Shown: piece by piece, positions 24,268 to 32,889 of the stretch
How positions within the stretch are numbered: the first letter of the stretch is position 1
Layout: each line of letters begins with the position of its first letter
NCBI GenBank assembly: GCA_016871315.1
Contig: VFZE01000032.1
Coordinates: forward strand, 1 to 64,000
Direction of reading: 5' to 3'
Source of the DNA: Acidimicrobiia bacterium
Lineage (GTDB): Bacteria > Acidobacteriota > Terriglobia > Bryobacterales > Bryobacteraceae
DNA: 64,000 nucleotides
Made by a program: the position numbers and the translations under genes
Notes under the pieces: model-generated
Seen by the model: the letters and a program-made list of their open reading frames with translations, nothing else
Database searches by the model: none
Told to the model about the DNA's origin: nothing

Positions 24268-24739
24268 CTACCAGTGTAGTGCGGAGTGAGAAACCATGCG
24301 GCCGACGGTCTCATCCATGTAGGAGACCATGTCGGCGAACAAGGCCGGATCGTTCTTCAAACGCTGCGTGTTCCAGGCCGCGCTGCGCGGCGTTGGATTG
24401 AAGGGGCCGTGAGTGAGCGCCATCGGGTAATCGAAGGTGCGCTGTTTTGGGATCCATCACGGCAAAGGCGCGCCAGTTGCGGAAGTTGTATTGTCCGGTC
24501 ATCAGCTGCACGCGCGTCGGCGTGCACAGTGGCTGCGCGTAGGCGTGCGTGAAGCGAATCCCTTGCGAGGCCAGCCTGTCCAGGTGCGGGGTTTTGTACG
24601 ACGTGCCTCCGTAGCAGTCCAGGCATTCATATCCCAGGTCGTCGGCCATGATGAGGAGCACGTTGGGGCGTGTCTGCGCGCGGGCCAATCCTAACGCTGC
24701 GGTGGATGCCAAAAACTGGCGGCGGGAGAGCGATTGCAT
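24268..24739 (-). pseudogene. Sulfatase pseudogene (internal deletion and frameshift)
   Basis: The N-terminus is good sulfatase sequence: a Tat-like signal ([18 protein letters not shown]), the metal-binding [20 protein letters not shown] and the formylglycine motif LCTPTR followed by [10 protein letters not shown]. At about 24445 the frame breaks within a CCCAAAAC run; the alternative frame continues with [36 protein letters not shown] and a TAG at 24268. Only about 155 codons remain of the 450-500 usual for the family, so most of the middle and the C-terminus are gone. Confidence 0.85.
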
Positions 24740-24788
24740 TTCCCTAAGCGTCCTCCCGCGACTGCCTCCGAGCTATACTCGGAAGGCT

Positions 24789-25193
24789 ATGAGCCGGCGA
24801 GTAATTACAAACGCCTGTGTCATTCCAGCTTCCGTCTTTCTACTCCTTGTCGGCCTGATTCATGGCGTCGTCAACGTAACTGGAATGTCGCGGGCGATCG
24901 AGCGCGGTGACATTGCCCCGAGGTTCCGCGTTGCCGTTCTCATGAACGCCGCATTCTCGGGTCTGGCCCTCAGTTTGCTCGGCGTCATCGTCCTTCTCCA
25001 TCTTGCGGCCCTTCGAGCAGGCAGCCGCAGGGCGAGCCATCTTGCCGCGGCCGTCGGTACCTTCGTTGCGGCCGTCGGTGTTGGAGGTTATCTCTGGGTT
25101 CCGGCTAGCCCAACGATCCTGATCTTTTTCTTGTTCGGTACTCTTCTCGCCGCTCCACTCCTGATCTGGAGACGTCAGTTCTCCAACGAATGA
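24789..25193 (+). CDS. Small four-span membrane protein, unknown function
   Basis: A 134-aa protein with four predicted membrane segments (about residues 8-28, 48-70, 82-102 and 106-125). I set the start at ATG 24789 because the first membrane helix follows at once and a TATACT box lies at 24774-24779; the longer frame reads back into the sulfatase pseudogene. The family is not recognised. It is a lone gene between two disturbed regions. Confidence 0.6.
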   Translation: MSRRVITNACVIPASVFLLLVGLIHGVVNVTGMSRAIERGDIAPRFRVAVLMNAAFSGLALSLLGVIVLLHLAALRAGSRRASHLAAAVGTFVAAVGVGGYLWVPASPTILIFFLFGTLLAAPLLIWRRQFSNE

Positions 25194-25219
25194 GCTGAAT
25201 TCGCTAATACTGTTTCGTC

Positions 25220-26137
25220 ATGTCCTCGTCCACCCCTCCACCACGCATCACTCACTACCTCCTCTCCCTCCCCGAACGCCTCCTCCGCTCCGCCTCCGGA
25301 CTCGCCGGCGGCCTCGTCCGTGAAATCGGCGACGTCGCCATCCCCGCCACTGTCCGCCGCACACGCCTCTACCAAAACCTCGTCGAATCCACTCTCCGCT
25401 TCCTCGTCGAACAAATCGGCCAGGTCGAAGGCGTCTACCCCGCCGAATCCAGGCTCGCCGAGGATTTCGCCGTCCGCCGCGCCGCGGGCAACGGTGTCGA
25501 ACTCGTCGGCATTCTCGCCTTCCGCGCCTCGCCCGTCTGGGTCATGGCCGCTCTCGCCGACCTCTCCGGCGCCGGCCGCCACCTCATCCACGAAATCTCC
25601 GAAGCGCTCAAAAAGGAAGGCCTGCTCGAACCCCATACGCGCTTTGAGACCATGGACCAGGTTCTCGACGGCCTCGAGCGCGGCTCCGGCCGCCTCGCCG
25701 ACACCATCAACACGCCGCCGCTCGACGTCGCCGAGCTCCGCGAGGAATGGACCGCCATCCAGCGCGAGTTCTCCTCCGCCGTCCCCACCGTTCCCGGCCC
25801 CGACAAGCTCAACAGCCTCTGGACCAGCCTCCAAGCCGAAGCCCGCGCGCAGAACCGCTCCGTCTTCGCCCTCAGCTCCCTTATGGCTCTCCAAACCCTC
25901 CGCGGCGCGCCGTCGCAGCTCCGATGGTTCTCCCGCAGCGCGCAAACCGCCGCCCGCCGCACCGGCCAGCTGCTCGGCGAATCCCTCCTCGATCACTACC
26001 GCCTTACTCTCGACGACATCCACCGCACCGGCTTCCTCGACTTCTGGATCCGCGAATACAGCCCCTACCTAAGCGCCGCCGCATCGCAATTCTCTCCCTC
26101 CCGCTCCACACTCACCGAACGCTGGCTTAAGCGCTGA
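25220..26137 (+). CDS. Conserved-looking hypothetical protein
   Basis: A 305-aa soluble, mostly helical protein. Segments such as ITHYLLSLPERLLRSASGLAGG, VRRTRLYQNLVESTLRFLVEQIG and SPVWVMAALADLSGAGRHLI look like amphipathic packing helices. There is no signal peptide or clear membrane segment, though the Gly/Ala-rich parts could touch membranes. I do not recognise a family. The coding strand is strikingly C-rich, with codons ending mostly in C, like the aldo/keto reductase that follows and unlike most neighbours. Confidence 0.6.
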   Translation: MSSSTPPPRITHYLLSLPERLLRSASGLAGGLVREIGDVAIPATVRRTRLYQNLVESTLRFLVEQIGQVEGVYPAESRLAEDFAVRRAAGNGVELVGILAFRASPVWVMAALADLSGAGRHLIHEISEALKKEGLLEPHTRFETMDQVLDGLERGSGRLADTINTPPLDVAELREEWTAIQREFSSAVPTVPGPDKLNSLWTSLQAEARAQNRSVFALSSLMALQTLRGAPSQLRWFSRSAQTAARRTGQLLGESLLDHYRLTLDDIHRTGFLDFWIREYSPYLSAAASQFSPSRSTLTERWLKR

Positions 26138-26157
26138 CGCGTTACAATACTGTCCAA

Positions 26158-27279
26158 ATGCTAGACCGTCGCGAATTCCTTGCCGCATCTCTTTCGGCCG
26201 CCGTCGCCAGCAAGGCCGCCGCCGCGCCGCCAGCCTCCGCCGCCCCCGAATGGCGCAACCGCCAGTCCGGCATCAGCTACCGCCAGCTCGGCCGCACCGG
26301 CTTCATGATCTCGGAAGTCGTCATGGGCGGCAACACCATCTCACCCGATAACTACGAGCATGTCCTGCTCGCCATGGACATGGGCCTCAACTATCTCGAC
26401 ACCGCCCCCGCCTACGGCAACACCAAATCCGAACTCGGCTACGCCAAGGTCATCGCCGCCCGCAAGCGCGACAGCTTCTTCCTCAACACCAAGATCAGCG
26501 CCTGGGACATCAATCGCATCAAGTTGTACAAGGACATCTTCGACAGCCTCCCGGAACCTGACCAGAAGAAGCTACGCCACCAGGCCCAGGACGAGCTCGC
26601 CCGCCGCCGCGCGCTCGACTCCGATTACCTCGGCAACTACTTCGCCTCCCAGACCGCCGAACTCGAAGGCTCCGCCCTCGCCAACGTCATGGAGAAAACC
26701 TACGGCGCCAGAATCGACCGCGGTAAGAACTACAAGCAGCTCATCCTCGACTCGCTCGATGCCAGCCTCAAGCGGCTCGGCACGGATCACGTCGACCTGC
26801 TCATGTGCCCCCACGGCGCATCCACTCCCGCCGAGCTCACCCGCCACCCGGAAATCTTCGAAGCCTTCGAGATCATCAAAAAGCAGGGCAAGGCCCGCCA
26901 TCTCGGCTTCTCTGCCCACAACGACCCCGCCGGAATTCTCGAAGCCGCCGTCCAGGCCAAGCTCTACTCCGCCGCCATGGTCGCCTTCAACATCGTTAAC
27001 CGCGCCTACACCGAAAAGGCCGTCGAGCACGCCCGCAAGAACAACCTCGGCGTCATCGCCATGAAGGTCGCCCGCCCCGTCTTCAACGGCCGCAATGCAG
27101 GCATCAAGGACGACCCCAAACGCGTCCAGCTCATCGAAGCCGCCGTCCCCGGCCCCCTCAAGATCCCGCAGAAAGCCTACATCTGGGCCCTCCGCAACCC
27201 CAACCTCAGCGCCGTCATCAGCGAACTCGTCAACGCCGGCATGGTCCGCGACAACCTCCCTCTGGCCGCCAAGGCTTGA
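26158..27279 (+). CDS. Tat-exported aldo/keto reductase
   Basis: A 373-aa protein with a twin-arginine signal (DRREFLAASLSAAVA, residues 3-17, cleavage near 28). The barrel shows the AKR tetrad: Asp and Tyr in YLDTAPAYGNTKSELG, Lys in FFLNTKIS and His in LLMCPHG. An insertion around residues 125-185 (DSLPEPDQKKLRHQ to YGARIDRGKNYK) is longer than in typical enzymes. It reduces, or oxidises, a carbonyl or sugar substrate with NAD(P)H; a Tat signal implies cofactor loading before export. TACAAT lies 9 bp before the ATG. Confidence 0.85.
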   Translation: MLDRREFLAASLSAAVASKAAAAPPASAAPEWRNRQSGISYRQLGRTGFMISEVVMGGNTISPDNYEHVLLAMDMGLNYLDTAPAYGNTKSELGYAKVIAARKRDSFFLNTKISAWDINRIKLYKDIFDSLPEPDQKKLRHQAQDELARRRALDSDYLGNYFASQTAELEGSALANVMEKTYGARIDRGKNYKQLILDSLDASLKRLGTDHVDLLMCPHGASTPAELTRHPEIFEAFEIIKKQGKARHLGFSAHNDPAGILEAAVQAKLYSAAMVAFNIVNRAYTEKAVEHARKNNLGVIAMKVARPVFNGRNAGIKDDPKRVQLIEAAVPGPLKIPQKAYIWALRNPNLSAVISELVNAGMVRDNLPLAAKA

Positions 27280-27423
27280 GCTCCACGATCGGAATGGAGT
27301 GTTTGCAGAAGGTTGCCGAGCCGCGCGCGTCAGCAAGCGGTGGTAAGGTTTCAGTTAGGACAGGTTTTTACCTGGCCGCGATGTCCGATCGCATGAGGAA
27401 GCCTTACCTTCTCAGTCGCTGAT

Positions 27424-28230
27424 TTGACAGAGCCGCGTCCATTACCCCCTGAAACAATAACTCCCACCGTGGCCCGCATCTTTGTCTCCTCCACCTACGT
27501 TGACTTACAGGACTGCCGCCACCAAAGCCAGCCTCGCCATCCGCCGCATGGGCCACGACGACATCGCCATGGAGTCGCCCCGGACAACCTCCCCGCCGCC
27601 CGCGCCGTTCTGCTGGGCCACCCTGGTGCCGGCAAGTCCACCCTCGTCCGCTTCCTCACCCTCGCCCTCATCGAGCCCGGCCTCAGCCCCCTCCTCGAGG
27701 ACGCCTTCCCCGGCTGGCTCCCCATCCCCATCGAACTCAAAACCTACATCGCCCTCCGCCGCCAGAACCGCTGCGATAACTTCATCGAATTCTGGGACAC
27801 CCACTCCCGCGATCATCAATGGAACATCCCCGGCGCCCGCCTCGAAGCGCACCTGTTGAAACACGGCCGCGCCCTTGGCCTCTTCGATGGCCTCGATGAA
27901 ATCTTCGTTCCCGATGACCGCGAAGCCGTAGCCCGCCAGATCGCCTCCTTCGCCGCGCGCTACCCCCTCTGCCGCATCATCCTCACCAGCCGCATCATCG
28001 GCTACCAGCGCAAAATCCTCGACGAAGCCTCCTTCTCCCACTTCAGCGACGATGATAAGATCAGCCTGCACCTGAAGGACACGCTCGCGGCAGGCGACGG
28101 TCTTTGCGATGAGGCGGCGGTGCAAGTGCTGGTGGAAGAGGCCCCGCGCGCGATCGAGGATCTGGACGGTGGATGGGAAGCCAAAGGCATCTGCCTGAAA
28201 GGCGCATGGGACTGCAACCGGAACCTGCTG
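27424..28230 (+). pseudogene. Chimeric pseudogene: DUF4062-NACHT NTPase joined to a NadB fragment
   Basis: Three pieces are visible. The first (about 27469-27580) is a DUF4062 start, RIFVSSTYVDLQ, continued after a frame slip by YRTAATKASLAIRRMGHDDIAME. The second is a NACHT P-loop NTPase core with Walker A GHPGAGKSTLVRF, Walker B LGLFDGLDEIF and sensor IILTSRIIGYQ, fused with no linker. From about 28044 to 28164 the sequence changes to ISLHLKDTLAAGDGLCDEAA and VQVLVEEAPRAIEDL, which resembles the inside of L-aspartate oxidase (NadB). The reading frame runs on only as an antisense shadow of the next gene. DUF4062-STAND proteins are often linked to defence or signalling; this copy is dead. Confidence 0.7.
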
Positions 28231-28234
28231 ATCT

Positions 28235-29386
28235 CTAATAACGCAGGAGGGTGCGGTCGAGGGAGGCTATGGTGGAACGGCCGGCGAGGCCCATCGCCCA
28301 GGCCAGTTCGTTCCGCAGAATCTCCATCACGCGCTGAACGCCGTCCTGGCCGAACGCGCCGAGGCCCCAGAGCGGGGGGCGGCCGACCAGCACGGCCGTG
28401 GCACCGATGGCGAGCGCCTTCAGAATGTCCGTGCCGCGGCGGAAGCCGCTGTCGATCAGGACGGGGATGCGGCCTTCCACCGCATCGACGATGGAGGGGA
28501 GCATCTCGATGGTGGAGGGCGCGCCGTCAAGGTAACGGCCGCCATGGTTGGAGACGATTACGCCCGCGGCGCCATGCTGGGCGGCGAGGACGGCATCCTC
28601 GGGCGTCAGTATGCCTTTGAGCAGCACGGGGAGTTTGGCGTAGGCGCAGAGCTGATCGACAAAGCTCCAGTCGAGCGTGGCTTGGAACCGCATGGGCAGG
28701 CCGAAGGGGCTGGTGGCCGCTTCCTCGGAATAGCGGCGGCGGCGCGGGCCGGCCTTCGCTTCGCCGAAAGTGCGGACGAGGTTGTTGCGGGCGTCGCGCT
28801 CGCGCGGGGCGTGGTAGGGAGCGTCGACGGTGAGGCAGATGGCCTTACAGCCGAGGGCGCGGGCGTTTTCCACGCGGTCGCGCGTGCCGTCCAGATCGGG
28901 TCCGGTGTAGAGCTGGAACCAGAGCGGGCGATTGGCTTCCGCGGCGATTTTGGCAAGCGGGTAGCTGGAACTGGTGCTGACGACCATGGCAGCTCCGGCG
29001 GCTCCGGCGCCGCGCACGGTGGCGAGTTCGCCGTCGGGATGGACCATCGTGTGGGTCCCGGTGGGCGCAACCAGGATCGGCATGTCGAGCTTCTCACCGA
29101 ACAGGGTGATCGAGAGATCCAGCTTGTCGACGCGGCGCATGAAGCGGGGCAGGAGGATAATCTTATCGAACTCGGTGCGGTTGCGCTTAAGGGTCCATTC
29201 GTCCCAGCTGCCGCCGGTGACATATTCGTAGTTGGGCTTGGCGAGCTTCGACTTGGCGATCGGGTCAAAGTCGAAGACGTTGATCATCTCTTCGAGCTTT
29301 GCCGGGTTGGCTTGCGGCGGAAGTGCGAGCAGTGGACTGGCGGCGGCGAAGCGGGCGAACTCGCGGAGGGCGTGACGGCGCGTCAT
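28235..29386 (-). CDS. FMN-dependent alpha-hydroxy-acid oxidase/dehydrogenase
   Basis: A 383-aa TIM-barrel flavoenzyme of the glycolate/lactate oxidase family, with a Tat-like start (TRRHALREFARFAAASP). Conserved regions: NYEYVTGGSWDEWTLKRN, ILVAPTGTHTMVHPDGE, WFQLYTG, CLTVDAPYHAPRERDARN, LLKGILTPEDA, the catalytic His and Arg in VSNHGGRYLDGAPST, and phosphate binding in VLIDSGFRRGTDILKALAIGA. It would oxidise an L-2-hydroxy acid to a 2-keto acid. Single gene; the chimeric pseudogene abuts its 3' end. Confidence 0.9.
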   Translation of the reverse strand: MTRRHALREFARFAAASPLLALPPQANPAKLEEMINVFDFDPIAKSKLAKPNYEYVTGGSWDEWTLKRNRTEFDKIILLPRFMRRVDKLDLSITLFGEKLDMPILVAPTGTHTMVHPDGELATVRGAGAAGAAMVVSTSSSYPLAKIAAEANRPLWFQLYTGPDLDGTRDRVENARALGCKAICLTVDAPYHAPRERDARNNLVRTFGEAKAGPRRRRYSEEAATSPFGLPMRFQATLDWSFVDQLCAYAKLPVLLKGILTPEDAVLAAQHGAAGVIVSNHGGRYLDGAPSTIEMLPSIVDAVEGRIPVLIDSGFRRGTDILKALAIGATAVLVGRPPLWGLGAFGQDGVQRVMEILRNELAWAMGLAGRSTIASLDRTLLRY

Positions 29387-29422
29387 AAGAGGATGGTGGC
29401 AACTATATCCGCCGCGGGCGGG

Positions 29423-29947
29423 TCATTGCAAGCGGGACGCGCGTTCGAGATAGGCTTCGGCGGCTTTGCGGATCTCATCGCCGCCGGGGAAGAGCCACAT
29501 ACGCGTGGCTTGCCAGTCGACACGGGCTTCGAGTTGGCCGGCCTTGAACGTGGATTGGCGTGGCAAGTAGATGTCCTGAAAGATCACGTGGAGCAGTTCG
29601 TGCACGCAGGTGTTGACGGAGAAGAAAGGGACGCGGTGGGTGTGCGCCCTTTTCATCGAGATCATCGACAGGTGATAGCCTTCGTGGATGGTGCTGATGC
29701 CTGAGAGTCCGCGGGCCTGATCCCAGTGCATGGGGACGTTGTCGGTGATGACCATGTTGATGACGCCGCGCTTGAGTCCGAGGAAGACCGGGCGTCCGCC
29801 GGGGGAGCGCTGGATCTCGCCGTTGACGTCGGTGGTTTGAAGGCGGATGCCGGCGTTCTGGAAGTCGCGGTAGGCTTCGCGCCAGATGCGGCAACGATCG
29901 CGGGGATCACGGGCTTGTCGGCGGCGAACGTGGCGATGAAGATACAC
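29423..29947 (-). CDS. Putative secreted HELLH-type zinc metallopeptidase
   Basis: The 174-aa frame has a metallopeptidase-like motif TCVHELLHVIFQD (about residues 114-126), preceded by GISTIHEGYHLSMI and HRVPFFSV. The 5' end is problematic: the frame begins at a GTG inside what looks, in another frame, like a signal peptide (MFLIRCIFIATFAADKPVI), and the mature-like sequence RIWREAYRDFQNAGIRLQ follows only after a frame change. Either a frameshift has broken the gene near 29890, or the real start is internal. I know no named family for it. Confidence 0.55.
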   Translation of the reverse strand: MYLHRHVRRRQARDPRDRCRIWREAYRDFQNAGIRLQTTDVNGEIQRSPGGRPVFLGLKRGVINMVITDNVPMHWDQARGLSGISTIHEGYHLSMISMKRAHTHRVPFFSVNTCVHELLHVIFQDIYLPRQSTFKAGQLEARVDWQATRMWLFPGGDEIRKAAEAYLERASRLQ

Positions 29948-29988
29948 CGGATCAAGAACATCATTTCGCGGCGGTTTGAGGAGGTGCC

Positions 29989-30558
29989 ATGAGTGACGAA
30001 ATCCGGAAGGCGTGGAAGGGGCAGCCTGGAGAGGAGGTTCCGGTGAATGTGCAGAAGATGTTGAAGCGCCTTGCGCGGCAACTGTATTGGGGGACGCGGC
30101 GGGAGATTCTGGTGAGCGTGGCGGCGGCGCTGGCGCTGCTGCTTGTCGTGCCGAGGTGGCTGGCGCCGGTATGGGCTGGGTTGACGGTGGCTGCCTATGT
30201 TGCCGTGGCGGGGTGGGTGGTGGTTTCCCTGGTGTGGTACCGGAGGCGGCTGTCGCGGAGGTTCGAGGATGCGGCGGCGAGCGGGGTGGAGCACTACCGG
30301 CGGGAACTCCAGCACCGGCGGGATCATTTGCGGAACGCGTGGATCTGGCACGGGCCGCTGCTGCTGGCGTGCCTGTTCCTTACGGCTGGGCTGGCGGGGA
30401 AGGCGCTGCCGGAGCCGAAGCGTCTATTCAATATGTTGCCGTTCGTTTTGCTATTGGTGGGGTGGGTGGTGTTCGGGGTGGTGCAGAGGCAGCGAATGGC
30501 GCGGGCGGTCGAGCAGGAGCAGGAGGATCTGGAAGCTGCTGATGGGAATGGTTGTTAG
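29989..30558 (+). CDS. Hypothetical membrane protein
   Basis: A 189-aa protein with four hydrophobic segments arranged as two pairs (about residues 40-57, 59-80, 117-135 and 147-163), separated by an Arg-rich loop (WYRRRLSRRFED). The charged C-terminus has EQEQEDLEAAD. Similar small proteins in Acidobacteriota often follow sigma-factor genes, but none is present here. It is divergent from the metallopeptidase-like gene, with 41 bp between their start regions. Confidence 0.6.
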   Translation: MSDEIRKAWKGQPGEEVPVNVQKMLKRLARQLYWGTRREILVSVAAALALLLVVPRWLAPVWAGLTVAAYVAVAGWVVVSLVWYRRRLSRRFEDAAASGVEHYRRELQHRRDHLRNAWIWHGPLLLACLFLTAGLAGKALPEPKRLFNMLPFVLLLVGWVVFGVVQRQRMARAVEQEQEDLEAADGNGC

Positions 30559-30935
30559 GGGTAAATTGGGTTTGTTCTGCAAGTCGGGTGGGGGTCGGCG
30601 ATTTGTCGAAAAAGTGTCGAATTGTGTCGAAGCGGTCCAGGGCGCCGGAAAGGAAGATCCTGGCAAGAACGAAGCTCTTTCCTATAGGTATATCGGCGGA
30701 TGGGTGGAGTCAGAGTGCCTCGGCCGCTTCTTCAGATTGTGGTTTTTCGAATTCGATGCCGGGAAAGGCGAGCTGACGATCACTCGAGCCGGTCAAAAAT
30801 ACTTCGCGTGTTGGAGAAACGCGCCTCCGTGCTGAGGCGGCTGGGGCAACCGGCTTTGGGGGACGAATTCCGGGAAAGGGCCAAACGAATTCGCAACAGG
30901 CATGAGTGAATGCAAGTCCCTTCTTCACCACCCGT

Positions 30936-30969
30936 CGAAGCCAGATCGGGCGTAGCAGGGCCTGCTCCC
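30936..30969. repeat. Dispersed 34-bp intergenic repeat, copy B
   Basis: Matches copy A at 1611-1644 in 30 of 34 bases. It ends 20 bp before the hslV start codon, so it may overlap the upstream part of the hslV promoter. Confidence 0.6.
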
Positions 30970-30970
30970 G

Positions 30971-30976
30971 TACAAT
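30971..30976 (+). promoter_or_regulatory. Possible -10 box of hslVU
   Basis: TACAAT ends 12 bp before the hslV ATG, which would give a leader of only a few bases. No -35 box is obvious. The same close placement of a TAtAAT/TAcAAT box recurs at several other genes in the window. Confidence 0.4.
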
Positions 30977-30988
30977 AGAAGAATCCCC

Positions 30989-31528
30989 ATGAAGCAGCGA
31001 ATCCGCTCAACCACGATTCTTTGTGTGCGCCGTGACGGGAAGGTCGTGATGGCCGGCGACGGGCAGGTGACGCTCGGCCAGGAGGTGCTCAAAGCCTCGG
31101 CCAATAAACTCCGCCGTCTCTACAAAGACAAGATCCTGGCGGGGTTCGCCGGCTCCACCGCCGACGCATTCTCTCTGTTCGCGCGCTTTGAAGCCAAGCT
31201 CGAGCAGCACAACGGCAACCTGCCGCGCAGCGTCGTGGAACTGGCCAAGGACTGGCGCACGGACAAGGTGTTGCGCCACCTGGAAGCCCTCCTGCTCGTG
31301 GCCGATGCCGGGAACACCTACCTCGTCAGCGGCAACGGAGACGTGATTGAGCCGGATGAGCCGGTGGCGGCCATCGGCTCCGGCGGGCCGTTCGCGAAGT
31401 CGGCTGCCACGGCGCTGATGGAGAACACGAAACTCAGCGCGCGCGAGGTAGCCGAAAAATCGATGAAGATCGCTGGGGAAATCTGCATCTACACCAACAT
31501 CAACGTCCGTTATGAGGAGCTGGGATAG
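30989..31528 (+). CDS. hslV: ATP-dependent protease subunit HslV
   Basis: The 179-aa proteolytic subunit of the HslUV (ClpYQ) protease, a threonine peptidase of the proteasome fold forming two hexameric rings in the cytoplasm. Processing after residue 7 would expose the catalytic Thr8 in [23 protein letters not shown]. Further family features are [40 protein letters not shown] and [19 protein letters not shown]. It is followed 2 bp later by hslU, the invariant partner. Confidence 0.97.
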   Translation: MKQRIRSTTILCVRRDGKVVMAGDGQVTLGQEVLKASANKLRRLYKDKILAGFAGSTADAFSLFARFEAKLEQHNGNLPRSVVELAKDWRTDKVLRHLEALLLVADAGNTYLVSGNGDVIEPDEPVAAIGSGGPFAKSAATALMENTKLSAREVAEKSMKIAGEICIYTNINVRYEELG

Positions 31529-31530
31529 TT

Positions 31531-32889
31531 ATGGTGATTTATCTTCCCGCCCAGGCCGTGTCGGAAGCGCCGCTTCTGGATGAACTGACGCCGCGCGAGA
31601 TCGTGGCGGAACTGGACAAGTACGTAATCGGGCAGGATGAGGCCAAGAAGGCCGTTGCCATCGCCCTGCGCAACCGCATCCGCCGGCAGAAGCTGGAGCC
31701 GGAGATGGCCGAAGAGGTGATGCCGAAGAACATCCTCATGATCGGGCCAACCGGCGTGGGCAAGACCGAAATCGCCCGCCGTCTTGCGCGCCTCGCCAAT
31801 TCACCTTTCTTAAAGGTCGAGGCCAGCAAGTTCACCGAGGTCGGCTACGTCGGGCGCGACGTCGAGTCCATGGTGCGCGACCTGGTGGAGATCTCGATCG
31901 ACATGGTTCGCGAGGAAAAGCTCGATGAAGTGGCCGAGCGCGCCGAGCGCAATGCCGAGGAGCGATTGCTGGACCTGCTGATGCCGCCGCAGCCCGAGCC
32001 GAGCGAATCCATGGAGCGGACGCGCGACAAGCTGCGCGAGCGGCTGCGCGCGGGCAAGCTCGACGACCGCATGGTGGAGATCGACGTCAAGGAGCGCGGG
32101 CCGACGTTCGAGGTGGCGACCAACATGGGCGTCGAGGAGATGGACATCAACTTCAAGGACATGCTGGGCAATCTCTTCGGCCAGAAATCGCGCAAGCGCA
32201 AGCTGAGGGTGGGCGAGGCGCTGGAGTACCTGATCCAGGAAGAAGAGCAGAAGCTGGTGGACATGGACATGGTGACGCGCGTCGCCATTGAACGCGTCGA
32301 ACGCAGCGGCATGATCTTCCTCGATGAGATCGATAAAATCGCCGGGCGCGAGGGCGGCCATGGCCCCGACGTCAGCCGCGAAGGCGTGCAGCGCGACATC
32401 CTGCCGATTGTGGAAGGCACCACCGTGAACACCCGCTACGGCTTCGTGCGCACGGATCATATTCTGTTCATCGCCGCCGGCGCGTTTCACGTGTCGAAGC
32501 CGAGCGACCTGATCCCGGAACTGCAGGGGCGTTTTCCGATCCGCGTGGAGCTGAAGTCGCTGTCGGAAGAAGATTTCATACGGATTCTGAAGGAGCCCAA
32601 GAACGCGCTGGTGAAGCAGTACACGGCGTTGCTTGAGACCGAAGGGCTGAAGATGACCTTCACGCAGGACGCGCTGGAAGAGGTGGCGCACATGGCGGCC
32701 GAGGTGAACCGCGATACCGAGAATATCGGCGCGCGGCGGCTCCACACCATCATGGAGAAGGTGCTGGAGGAGATTTCCTTCCAGGCCCCGGATCTGCGGA
32801 AGAAGAACATCAAGATCGATAGGGCTTTTGTGCGGCAGCAATTGGCCGATATTGTGAAGGACCAGGATCTGAGCCGCTACATTCTGTGA
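31531..32889 (+). CDS. hslU: ATP-dependent protease ATPase subunit HslU
   Basis: The 452-aa AAA+ unfoldase that feeds substrates to HslV. Walker A is [17 protein letters not shown] (about residues 70-86) and Walker [15 protein letters not shown] (about 260-273); the intermediate I-domain lies between, with [16 protein letters not shown]. The sensor region [14 protein letters not shown] and the C-terminal tail [14 protein letters not shown], which docks into HslV, are intact. Length and order are standard. Confidence 0.97.
   Translation: MVIYLPAQAVSEAPLLDELTPREIVAELDKYVIGQDEAKKAVAIALRNRIRRQKLEPEMAEEVMPKNILMIGPTGVGKTEIARRLARLANSPFLKVEASKFTEVGYVGRDVESMVRDLVEISIDMVREEKLDEVAERAERNAEERLLDLLMPPQPEPSESMERTRDKLRERLRAGKLDDRMVEIDVKERGPTFEVATNMGVEEMDINFKDMLGNLFGQKSRKRKLRVGEALEYLIQEEEQKLVDMDMVTRVAIERVERSGMIFLDEIDKIAGREGGHGPDVSREGVQRDILPIVEGTTVNTRYGFVRTDHILFIAAGAFHVSKPSDLIPELQGRFPIRVELKSLSEEDFIRILKEPKNALVKQYTALLETEGLKMTFTQDALEEVAHMAAEVNRDTENIGARRLHTIMEKVLEEISFQAPDLRKKNIKIDRAFVRQQLADIVKDQDLSRYIL

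Larger units (their letters stand above)
30559..30988. other. 430-bp intergenic region with direct heptamers and repeat copy B
   Basis: No convincing gene lies here; the open frames do not resemble known proteins. The region has three direct TGTCGAA heptamers (30604-30610, 30615-30621, 30625-30631), repeat copy B (30936-30969) and, right after it, the presumed -10 box of hslV at 30971-30976. Confidence 0.6.

Noticed and set aside
28231-28620. Continuation of the NACHT frame to 28620
   Set aside because: This part is antisense to the hydroxy-acid oxidase gene and has no similarity to NTPases or NadB.
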